Made by a program: the position numbers and the translations under genes | The notes under the pieces: model-generated | Told to the model about the DNA's origin: nothing | Databases searched by the model: none | Seen by the model: the letters and a program-made list of their open reading frames with translations, nothing else | NCBI GenBank assembly: GCA_030671915.1 | Contig: DAOVHN010000138.1 | Location: 1 to 6,745 of the forward strand | DNA: 6,745 nt | Direction: 5' to 3' | Source: Pseudomonadota bacterium | Lineage (GTDB): Bacteria; Pseudomonadota; Alphaproteobacteria; UBA8366; JADFVY01 | In this document: positions 1 to 5,348 of the stretch, one piece after another | How positions within the stretch are numbered: the first letter of the stretch is position 1 | How the letters are laid out: each line of letters opens with the position of its first letter

Positions 1-1061
1 GCCTCGAACCCACCCTTCAGGCCGAAGGTGAAGACGGCCCCGGCGCCCCTGGGCAGGTATTTTTTCGCCAGTTTCCGATAGGGGCTGGACTCCAGGCCGG
101 CATGGGAAACCCAACTCACCGTCGGATGCTTCTCAAGCCACTCCGCCACCGCCAGCGCGTTGGCGACCTGGCGTTCGACGCGCAGCGGCAGGGTCTCGAT
201 GCCCAGCAGCGTCAGCCAGGCGTTGAAGGGGGTCTGGCAGGGGCCCAGGTCGCGCAGGGTCACCGCATGGCTGTACAGGGTGAAGGCGAGGTCGCCGAAG
301 GTCTCGGCGAAGGTCAGGCCGTGATAGCCCGGCTCCGGTTGGGACAGGCTGGGGAACTTGTCGTTCTGCAGCCAGTCGAACTTGCCGGAATCGATCACTA
401 CGCCGCCCAGCGCGGTGCCGTTGCCCGACAGAAACTTGGTCGTCGAATGGATCACCAGATCGGCGCCGAACTCGATCGGCCGGCACAGGTAAGGCGTGGC
501 CAGGGTATTGTCCACGATCAGCGGGATGCCGGCCTCGTGGGCGATGGCCGCCACCGGTTCGATATCGACCACGACACCTCCCGGATTGGCCAGGTTCTCA
601 AGGAAGATCGCCTTGGTTTTCGGGCCGATGGCCTTGCGGAAATTTTCCACTTCGTCCGGATCGACGAATGTGACGTTCCATCCGAACTTGCTTATGGCGT
701 TTCCAAACTGGTTTATCGATCCGCCGTAAAGCTTGTTGGCGGCGACGAAATCGTCGCCCGGCCCCATCAGCGGGAACAGCGCCAGAATCTGCGCGGCATG
801 GCCCGACGCCGTCGCCGTCCCGCCGCGCCCGCCTTCCAGCGCCGCCATGCGTTCCTCCAGCACCGATACCGTCGGGTTGGTCAGGCGCGAATAGATGAAG
901 CCCGGCGCCTGCAGATTGAACAGCGAGGCCGCATGGTCGACATCGTCGAAGACATAGGACGTGGTTTGGTAGATCGGCGTCATGCGCGCGCCGGTCACCG
1001 GGTCCGGCGAGGCGCCCGCATGAACCGAAAGCGTCTCGAAACCGGGCTTGTTGTCGGTCAT
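1..1061 (-). CDS. metY: O-acetylhomoserine aminocarboxypropyltransferase (sulfhydrylase), 3' end cut by window
   Basis: PLP enzyme of the Cys/Met metabolism family that makes homocysteine from O-acetylhomoserine and sulfide in the cytoplasm (direct sulfhydrylation route to methionine). The reverse strand is open from ATG 1061 to the window edge: 353 codons of a family usually about 430 long, so roughly 75 C-terminal residues lie outside. Visible motifs: YSRLTNPT (57-64; Tyr/Arg that hold the PLP phosphate of the partner subunit in this family), ASGHAAQ (85-91), LYGGS with the ring-stacking Tyr112, VDNTLATPYLCRP (183-195; Asp184 contacts the PLP nitrogen) and HSTTKFLSGNG with the Schiff-base Lys209. 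The motif set fits MetY rather than MetB or MetZ. The start lies 4 nt after the stop of the CoA-binding gene, with only a weak GGAA-type ribosome site, so it is probably co-transcribed and coupled with that gene. No truncation or frameshift is seen in the visible part. Confidence 0.95.
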   Translation of the reverse strand, partial: MTDNKPGFETLSVHAGASPDPVTGARMTPIYQTTSYVFDDVDHAASLFNLQAPGFIYSRLTNPTVSVLEERMAALEGGRGGTATASGHAAQILALFPLMGPGDDFVAANKLYGGSINQFGNAISKFGWNVTFVDPDEVENFRKAIGPKTKAIFLENLANPGGVVVDIEPVAAIAHEAGIPLIVDNTLATPYLCRPIEFGADLVIHSTTKFLSGNGTALGGVVIDSGKFDWLQNDKFPSLSQPEPGYHGLTFAETFGDLAFTLYSHAVTLRDLGPCQTPFNAWLTLLGIETLPLRVERQVANALAVAEWLEKHPTVSWVSHAGLESSPYRKLAKKYLPRGAGAVFTFGLKGGFE

Positions 1062-1065
1062 CGGC

Positions 1066-1566
1066 TTAAATTTTCCGTTTCTTGCTGGAGATCACGCCGG
1101 AATTGATGCCGTTCCAGCCTAGCTCCCCACTCAGGCGGGCAAATTCGATCTTGGGGCAGCGGTTCATCACCACCTTCAGCCCGGCATCCTCGGCGATTCG
1201 TGCCGCCTCGTCGTTCCACACGCCAAGCTGCAGCCACAGCACTTTCGCGCCGATCCGCACGGCTTCCTCTGCATAGGCGGGGCATTCCTCCGACTTTCGG
1301 AACACATCGACGATATCGACCTTCTCTTGGATGTCCGCCAGGCTCTTGAATACCGGCTCGCCAAGAATGCTCTCGCCATGGGCCCTCGGGTTCACCGGGA
1401 TGACGCGATAGCCCTTCCGCTGCAGGTATTTCATGGCAAAGAAGCTGGGCCGGTTCCAGTTGGGGCTGGCCCCGACCATGGCGATGCTCTTCGCTTCATA
1501 CAGGATCTTGCGGATATAGGCATCGCGGTAATTGTCGTGCTCGACCGCGGGCGGGGTTCCGTCCAT
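1066..1566 (-). CDS. YccU-type CoA-binding protein (CoA_binding_2 family)
   Basis: A 166-residue single-domain Rossmann protein that closely follows the pattern of E. coli YccU: SIAMVGASPNWNRPS (27-41, nucleotide-binding loop), MKYLQRKGYRVIPVNP (45-60), EKVDIVDVFR (81-90), IGAKVLWLQLGVWN (105-118), and an NRCPKIE motif with Cys137 near the end. It is about 30 residues longer than YccU, with an extra N-terminus and a basic tail ending SSKKRKI. The family is predicted to bind CoA or a related nucleotide; no reaction is established, and none is proposed here. ATG 1566 is chosen because it overlaps the stop of the upstream gene as TGATG and has GGAAG (1575-1579) 8 nt before it. The frame stays open further upstream to 2091, but that part lies inside the crotonase gene in another frame and has no family similarity. 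It sits between the crotonase gene and metY, so its role may relate to acyl-CoA or sulfur metabolism (inference). Confidence 0.88.
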   Translation of the reverse strand: MDGTPPAVEHDNYRDAYIRKILYEAKSIAMVGASPNWNRPSFFAMKYLQRKGYRVIPVNPRAHGESILGEPVFKSLADIQEKVDIVDVFRKSEECPAYAEEAVRIGAKVLWLQLGVWNDEAARIAEDAGLKVVMNRCPKIEFARLSGELGWNGINSGVISSKKRKI

Positions 1567-2372
1567 CACTTGTGCTTCCAGACCGGTTTGCGTTTGCCGA
1601 TGAAGGCGTCGATTCCCTCGCCGGCGTCGTGGAACATCATGTTGCAGGCCATCTCCTTCGCCGCGTAGGCGTAGGCCTCTTCCATGCCCATCTCGAGCTG
1701 GCGGTAGAACACGCGCTTGCCGGCGCTGATCGCGGCCCCCGATTTCGCTGCGACCGCACCCGCCAGTTCGGCGACCTTGGCATCCAGTTCCGCCGGCGCC
1801 ACGGCATAATTGATCAGTCCGAAATCCACGGCCTGTTCGGCGGATATGAATTCGCCGGTGAACAGCATCTCGAAGGCCTGCTTGCGGCCCAGGTTGCGCG
1901 ACAGCGCCACGCCCGGCGTCATGCAGAACAGCCCGACGCCAATGCCCGATGTCGCGAATCGCGCTTCCTCGACGGCCACGGCCAGGTCCGCGTTGGCGAC
2001 CAACTGGCAGCCGGCCGCTGTGGCGATGCCGTGGACACGCGCGATCACCGGCTGCGGGATGCGCTGCATCGCGGTCATCATGCGCCCGCACTTGGCGAAC
2101 AGGTGTTCGTAATAGTCACGGCTGGGATTGGCGCGCATTTCCTTCAGGTCATGGCCGGCGCAAAAGGCCTTGCCCGCGCCGCCGATGATCACGACCCGCA
2201 CCGATTTGTCCTCTGCGATCTCGTCGAACGCGCCTTGCAGGGCGTCCAGCATGGCCTCGGACAGCGCGTTATACTGTTGCGGCCGGTTCAGGGTGAGCCT
2301 GCAAATGCCGTCCTGGTCATGCCTCGGCAGAATGTTTTCGCTTTCCGCCTGTTTCTTCGCAGCGTCGGCCAT
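1566..2372 (-). CDS. Crotonase-superfamily protein, ECHDC3-like (annotated type: enoyl-CoA hydratase)
   Basis: A 268-residue crotonase-fold protein. N-terminal RLTLNRPQQYNALS (25-38), the CoA/oxyanion-hole segment KAFCAGHDLKEM (68-79), GIATAAGCQLVANADLAVA (115-133), FATSGIGVGLFCMTPGVALS (139-158), and a C-terminal AFIGKRKPVWKHK. These segments match, from memory, the ECHDC3 branch of the superfamily, including the KRKPVW end. In rat enoyl-CoA hydratase the two catalytic glutamates fall in GGGCE and GQPE; the aligned positions here are Gln123 and about Gly143, so both acids are absent. A normal hydratase reaction is therefore doubtful, and the product name should stay at superfamily level. The start is supported by AAGGAG (2380-2385) 7 nt upstream. 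It is the first gene of a minus-strand set with the CoA-binding protein and metY, and it diverges from the thioesterase gene. Confidence 0.88.
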   Translation of the reverse strand: MADAAKKQAESENILPRHDQDGICRLTLNRPQQYNALSEAMLDALQGAFDEIAEDKSVRVVIIGGAGKAFCAGHDLKEMRANPSRDYYEHLFAKCGRMMTAMQRIPQPVIARVHGIATAAGCQLVANADLAVAVEEARFATSGIGVGLFCMTPGVALSRNLGRKQAFEMLFTGEFISAEQAVDFGLINYAVAPAELDAKVAELAGAVAAKSGAAISAGKRVFYRQLEMGMEEAYAYAAKEMACNMMFHDAGEGIDAFIGKRKPVWKHK

Positions 2373-2379
2373 CCCACAA

Positions 2380-2385
2380 CTCCTT
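2380..2385 (-). promoter_or_regulatory. Ribosome binding site of the ECHDC3-like gene
   Basis: On the minus strand AAGGAG lies 7 nt before ATG 2372 and fixes that start. It is the strongest Shine-Dalgarno match in the left block; the two downstream genes instead rely on overlap or close spacing. No convincing -35/-10 pair was found in the short divergent gap for either direction. Confidence 0.75.
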
Positions 2386-2432
2386 GTTCATTCCCTTCCT
2401 CCCTGCCGGAATGCTACGGTTTCCGTTAAGAT

Positions 2433-2921
2433 ATGCAAGGGATATTGGCAAGGGCGCGTCAATCCGCCATAACGGCGTCCATGAAAGCGGAATCTCCACA
2501 CATCACGATCGAGGAATTCGACGCGATTTGTGCCGCCGAGGGCGGCATGGTGGAGCATTACGGTTTCGTCACCGACCATATCGGCTATGGCGAGGCGCGC
2601 GTGCGCATGCCGATCGATCACGCCCATATCAGGGCGGGGGGAACCGTGTCGGGGCCGGCGATGATGGCGCTGGGTGATTTCGCCGTCTACGCGCTGGTCA
2701 TGGGCATGATCGGGCCGTCACCATTGGCGGTGACCACCAGCCTCAACGTCAATTTCCTGCGCCGTCCCGCGCCGGTCGACATCCTGGCCGAGGCGACGAT
2801 CCTGAAGCTCGGCAAGCGGCTGGCCGTCGGCTCGGTCAACATTCATTCCCTGGGCGATGACGACCCCGTCGCGCATCTGACGGCGACCTATTCCATCCCG
2901 CCGCCGGAGCAGCGCGGCTAA
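2433..2921 (+). CDS. Hotdog-fold thioesterase, PaaI-like
   Basis: Up to 162 residues, a typical length for a single-domain PaaI/4HBT thioesterase, which hydrolyses acyl-CoA thioesters in the cytoplasm. The core signature is RAGGTVSGPAMMALGDFAVYA (about 67-86), the central hotdog helix with Asp82 at the place of the catalytic acid, followed by VTTSLNVNFLRRPAPVDI (100-117), the usual strand and product-release segment, and AEATILKLGKRLAVGSV. The His of the common HGG motif is replaced (RAGG), so substrate and rate are uncertain. The start is ambiguous: ATG 2433 has no good ribosome site, and ATG 2481 (146 residues, starting MKAESPH) removes a 16-residue basic lead without family character. I favour 2481 slightly, although it also lacks a clear ribosome site. 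The gene diverges from the ECHDC3-like gene with 60-108 nt between them; both are CoA-thioester type proteins, so shared control is plausible. Confidence 0.85.
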   Translation: MQGILARARQSAITASMKAESPHITIEEFDAICAAEGGMVEHYGFVTDHIGYGEARVRMPIDHAHIRAGGTVSGPAMMALGDFAVYALVMGMIGPSPLAVTTSLNVNFLRRPAPVDILAEATILKLGKRLAVGSVNIHSLGDDDPVAHLTATYSIPPPEQRG

Positions 2922-3024
2922 CAAATCCGATATTTAAGCGGTAAAACAATGAATTATATAGCGGTAAAATAATACCGCACTTATAACGCATTGATTTAAT
3001 GAGAAAATATGCGAATATTTGCCG
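2922..3024. other. AT-rich intergenic segment upstream of the rplM promoter
   Basis: About 100 nt clearly richer in A and T than the surrounding genes, with no credible reading frame. It contains two copies of AGCGGTAAAA and an inverted TACCGC, described separately. Further A/T tracts continue up to the -35 box and could act as an UP-element-like region for a strong ribosomal-protein promoter (inference). No intrinsic terminator for the thioesterase gene is seen in it. Confidence 0.6.
2937..2978. repeat. Repeated GCGGTA motifs: two direct copies plus one inverted
   Basis: AGCGGTAAAA occurs at 2937-2946 and again at 2960-2969, 23 nt apart start to start; with flanks the match is AGCGGTAAAAnAAT in both. 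The second copy is also the left arm of an inverted repeat, GCGGTA (2961-2966), loop AAATAA, TACCGC (2973-2978). No T-run follows, so it is not an intrinsic terminator. The arrangement, about 50-90 bp upstream of the rplM -35 box, looks like a cluster of protein-binding sites, but I cannot name the factor. Confidence 0.55.
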
Positions 3025-3053
3025 TTGACATGCGCCGCTTGCTCGCATAAAAC
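3025..3053 (+). promoter_or_regulatory. Sigma-70-type promoter of the rplM-rpsI operon
   Basis: TTGACA at 3025-3030 is a perfect -35 consensus. With a 17-nt spacer it is followed by TAAAAC at 3048-3053 (four of six to TATAAT). An AT-rich segment lies immediately upstream. The predicted RNA start is near 3060, giving a leader of about 85 nt before rplM. It is the best promoter in the window. The start point is inferred, not measured. Confidence 0.65.
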
Positions 3054-3064
3054 TTGCGCCGCAA

Positions 3065-3102
3065 TCGGAGTGGGCCGTGCGGGTCCGCTCCCGAGTTTTT
3101 TT
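3065..3102 (+). terminator. Intrinsic terminator inside the rplM leader (candidate attenuator)
   Basis: GGAGTGGGCC (3067-3076) pairs with GGTCCGCTCC (3082-3091) around loop GTGCG: ten pairs, two of them G-U, extendable by two pairs past a bulged C. It is followed within a few bases by seven T (3096-3102). This is the classic intrinsic terminator layout, but it lies between the predicted rplM promoter and the rplM start codon, 43 nt before the ATG. It could end stray transcription from the thioesterase gene or, more interestingly, attenuate the ribosomal-protein operon. Confidence 0.65.
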
Positions 3103-3110
3103 CGACATGC

Positions 3111-3129
3111 TTCCGGCCACGCGCCGGAA
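3111..3129 (+). promoter_or_regulatory. Hairpin just upstream of the rplM ribosome binding site
   Basis: TTCCGGC (3111-3117) and GCCGGAA (3123-3129) form a perfect 7-bp stem with loop CACGC, ending 3 nt before the GAGAGG ribosome site. Part of it (GGCCAC, 3115-3120) could instead pair with GTGGGCC (3070-3076) in the terminator's 5' arm, with one bulged G, giving a possible antiterminator. Ribosomal-protein leaders often carry such structures for autoregulation; binding by L13 here is speculation. Confidence 0.45.
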
Positions 3130-3132
3130 ATT

Positions 3133-3138
3133 GAGAGG
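3133..3138 (+). promoter_or_regulatory. Ribosome binding site deciding the rplM start
   Basis: GAGAGG with 7 nt to ATG 3146. The frame is open further upstream to ATG 3077, but that ATG lies inside the terminator hairpin and has no ribosome site. ATG 3158 (MKTYTMKPS) resembles the start of many L13 proteins but has no ribosome site at the right distance. 3146 is therefore preferred. Confidence 0.7.
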
Positions 3139-3145
3139 CAAGCCC

Positions 3146-3622
3146 ATGCTGAACAGCATGAAAACCTATACGATGAAGCCCTCCGAGATCGAGAAGAAGT
3201 GGCTGATCGTCGACGCCGAGGACGTGGTCCTGGGCCGCATGGCGGCGATCATCGCCAACATTCTTCGCGGCAAGCACAAGCCGGGCTATACGCCGCACAT
3301 GGACTGCGGCGACAATGTGATCGTCATCAATGCCGAGAAGGTCAAGCTGACCGGCAAGAAGCTGACGGACAAGAAATATTACTGGCACACCGGTCACCCC
3401 GGCGGCATCAAGGAGCGCACGGCCGACAAGATTCTCGGCGGCGCCCATCCGGAACGGGTGATCATCAAGGCCATCGAGCGGATGATCCCGCGCGGGCCGC
3501 TGGGCCGCCAGCAGATGAAGAACCTGAAGGTTTATGCGGGTACCGATCATCCCCATGAAGCGCAGCAGCCGGCGCCGCTGGATATTGCCGCGATGAACCC
3601 CAAGAACAAGAGGACCGCGTAG
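3146..3622 (+). CDS. rplM: 50S ribosomal protein L13
   Basis: A 158-residue L13, slightly longer than E. coli L13 (142) and of the length I expect in alphaproteobacteria. L13 binds 23S rRNA and takes part early in 50S assembly. Recognisable blocks: [17 protein letters not shown] (17-33), [20 protein letters not shown] (42-61), [12 protein letters not shown] (61-72), [14 protein letters not shown] (78-91), and the family signature [20 protein letters not shown] (113-132), followed by HPHEAQQP. First gene of the rplM-rpsI operon, with rpsI starting 2 nt after its stop. The promoter and a leader terminator lie upstream, so expression may be controlled by attenuation. Confidence 0.97.
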   Translation: MLNSMKTYTMKPSEIEKKWLIVDAEDVVLGRMAAIIANILRGKHKPGYTPHMDCGDNVIVINAEKVKLTGKKLTDKKYYWHTGHPGGIKERTADKILGGAHPERVIIKAIERMIPRGPLGRQQMKNLKVYAGTDHPHEAQQPAPLDIAAMNPKNKRTA

Positions 3623-3624
3623 AG

Positions 3625-4152
3625 ATGGCCGACGAACAGAACGAAACCGGGACCGAGACCACGGCCGAGACCGAGACCACGACGGTCACCGATCTTGCGG
3701 ACCTCGGCGAAGCGACGGGCGTTGTCGAGACATCCGCGCCGCTGTATGAGAAAAAGGTCGACGAGCAGGGCCGCGCCTACGCCACCGGCAGGCGCAAGAA
3801 CGCCGTCGCCCGCGTCTGGATCAAGCCGGGCAACGGCAAGATCATCGTCAACGGCCGGGACGTCGCGGTCTATTTCGCGCGCCCGACCCAGCAGATGGTG
3901 ATCCAGCAGCCCTTCCAGGCCGCTAACCGCTCCGACCAGTATGACGTCATGTGCACCGTCAAGGGCGGTGGGCTTTCCGGCCAGGCCGGCGCCCTTCGCC
4001 ACGGCATCAGCCGGGCGCTGACCAACTTCGAGCCCGAACTGCGCGGTGCCCTGAAGTCGGGCGGATTCCTGACCCGCGATGCCCGCATGGTGGAGCGGAA
4101 GAAATACGGCCGCGCCAAGGCCAGGCGTAGCTTCCAGTTCTCGAAGCGCTAA
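3625..4152 (+). CDS. rpsI: 30S ribosomal protein S9
   Basis: A 175-residue S9. The conserved body begins at about residue 50 ([20 protein letters not shown]), continues through [31 protein letters not shown] (112-131), [20 protein letters not shown] (149-168) and ends FQFSKR. The C-terminal SKR reaches the P-site tRNA in known ribosomes. The first ~48 residues are an extension absent from E. coli S9 (130 residues): rich in Thr and Glu, nearly without basic residues and probably disordered. Many alphaproteobacterial S9 proteins have such an extension, though its length varies. ATG 3625 lies 2 nt after the rplM stop, with AAGAGGA (3608-3614) 10 nt upstream. The gene ends with tandem stops TAATAA and is followed by a terminator. 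Confidence 0.97.
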   Translation: MADEQNETGTETTAETETTTVTDLADLGEATGVVETSAPLYEKKVDEQGRAYATGRRKNAVARVWIKPGNGKIIVNGRDVAVYFARPTQQMVIQQPFQAANRSDQYDVMCTVKGGGLSGQAGALRHGISRALTNFEPELRGALKSGGFLTRDARMVERKKYGRAKARRSFQFSKR

Positions 4153-4176
4153 TAAAACGCAACACTGGATTTGGAC

Positions 4177-4213
4177 AGAGGGTTCGCCGAATATGGCGGG
4201 CCCTCTTTCCGTT
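4177..4213 (+). terminator. Intrinsic terminator of the rplM-rpsI operon
   Basis: AGAGGGTTCGCC (4177-4188) pairs with GGCGGGCCCTCT (4195-4206) around loop GAATAT: twelve continuous pairs, two of them G-U. A short T-rich tail (TCTTTCCGTT) follows. It lies 25 nt after the rpsI stop. The T-tract is interrupted, but the stem is long and stable. It separates the ribosomal operon from the signalling genes; the gap that follows (4214-4277) should hold the promoter of those genes, though I see no convincing -35/-10 pair there. Confidence 0.75.
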
Positions 4214-4277
4214 CACGGATCATTTACGTTAGTCGATTAGTATTCGCGGTCTGTTAGGAAACGGGGGACGCCGGGCC

Positions 4278-5348
4278 ATGATGCCCGAAGGTTTGGACAG
4301 GATTAAAAACGCGCGGATACTGGTGGTCGAGGACAGTGTCGTGAACCAGACGCTCGCCCGCGACCTGCTGTTGCATGCGGGTGCCCATGTAGATCTGGCG
4401 GGAAACGGCAGGGAAGCGATCGAGGCGATCCGGAACGCCGTAGAGCCTTATGACGCCGTGCTGATGGATCTGCAGATGCCGATTATGGACGGGCTGGAGG
4501 CAACCAGGATTATACGCGGGGAACTGGGGCAAGACAGCCTTCCGATTATCGCCACCACCGCGAATACCGAAAAAAGAGAACAGAAATTGTGCCGGGATGT
4601 CGGCGCCAACGACTACCTGCCCAAACCGTTTCATATACATGAACTTTATGCCATCCTGATTCGCTGGTTAAAACCGGTCGAGCGGACATCGGAGGCTGTT
4701 GGCGAAAGCCGCATTGACCGGCCGGCGGCGGATGACGTCGTATTGCCGGTCAGTGTCGATGGCGTAGACATGAATACTGGCCTCGCCAGGACTGGGCAAG
4801 ATCGTGCACTGCTGGCCGAGTTGCTCGTTGAATTCGCCAACACCAATATTGGGCTGGGCCAGGAGGCCGATGCCGCTGCCGCCGCCGGCGACCTCGAGCG
4901 GGTGAGGTTTCTCGCACACGGTATCAGGTCGACGGCGGGTACTATCGGGGCCGAGGCGTTGTCTGGCGCGGCCGCGGCGGTCGAGAGAGAAATCGTGGAC
5001 GGCGGCGATGATATTCCGGCGCTTCTCAAGCAGTTCCGGGCGGCGCTGGAAGGGGTCGTATCGGCAATTCTCTCCGCGGATATCGTCACGCGATCCAGCG
5101 CTGTCCAACTGAATGCCCGCGGCGGCGATTTCGACCGGGAAAAGGCTGAACGCCTCGTCGGGATTCTGCGGGACATGCTGGATAATCAGGATCTCGGCGC
5201 ACAGCAGGAATTCGAAAAACTGGCTGGAATGCTCGGTGGCCGGGGGTATGACGATACGCTGCGGGAACTGGGCAGAAACCTGGAGGCGCTGGAGTTTTCG
5301 AATGCCCGGCAGATCCTGGCGCGTGTTGGCAAGGGAATTCTGGAATGA
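4278..5348 (+). CDS. REC-HPt phosphorelay protein without kinase domain
   Basis: A 356-residue cytoplasmic signalling protein. Residues about 11-132 are a receiver domain: acidic pair Glu18-Asp19, phosphoacceptor Asp64 in VLMDLQMP, Thr94 in ATTAN and Lys116 in LPKPF, all intact. Residues about 165-265 look like an HPt domain, with the phosphoaccepting His214 in FLAHGIRSTAGTIGA; this fits the HxLKGxAxxxGA pattern with Arg for Lys and Ser for Gly. Residues about 285-356 form a helical tail (leucine-spaced, ending LEALEFSNARQILARV) like the modules found at the C-terminus of hybrid kinases. No sensor, dimerisation or ATPase domain is present, so it resembles the detached output half of a hybrid kinase. 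Tandem ATG at 4278/4281, with GGGGGA (4263-4268) upstream. Its stop overlaps the cyclase start as ATGA, implying coupled translation and a shared pathway. Confidence 0.88.
   Translation: MMPEGLDRIKNARILVVEDSVVNQTLARDLLLHAGAHVDLAGNGREAIEAIRNAVEPYDAVLMDLQMPIMDGLEATRIIRGELGQDSLPIIATTANTEKREQKLCRDVGANDYLPKPFHIHELYAILIRWLKPVERTSEAVGESRIDRPAADDVVLPVSVDGVDMNTGLARTGQDRALLAELLVEFANTNIGLGQEADAAAAAGDLERVRFLAHGIRSTAGTIGAEALSGAAAAVEREIVDGGDDIPALLKQFRAALEGVVSAILSADIVTRSSAVQLNARGGDFDREKAERLVGILRDMLDNQDLGAQQEFEKLAGMLGGRGYDDTLRELGRNLEALEFSNARQILARVGKGILE

Noticed and set aside
102..1106. Long open frame on the plus strand (334 codons)
   Set aside because: It is antisense to metY, whose PLP motifs are unmistakable on the minus strand. 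The plus-strand product has no family pattern and is Arg/Gln-rich, as expected from antisense of GC-rich coding DNA.
1566..2091. N-terminal extension of the CoA-binding protein frame up to 2091
   Set aside because: It lies inside the crotonase gene in another frame, is low-complexity Arg/Gly-rich, and the YccU family match begins just after ATG 1566, which has overlap coupling and a ribosome site.
1572..2429. Plus-strand open frame of 285 codons
   Set aside because: Shadow frame antisense to the ECHDC3-like gene; no recognisable motif and no ribosome site.
2961..2978. GCGGTA/TACCGC inverted repeat as a terminator of the thioesterase gene
   Set aside because: Only a 6-bp stem with no T-run after it; better described as a repeat or binding site.
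3077..3145. Upstream start for rplM at ATG 3077
   Set aside because: The ATG lies in the terminator hairpin without a ribosome site, and the added residues are not L13-like.
2996..3556. Minus-strand open frame of 186 codons opposite rplM
   Set aside because: Antisense shadow of a certain ribosomal protein gene; no family pattern.
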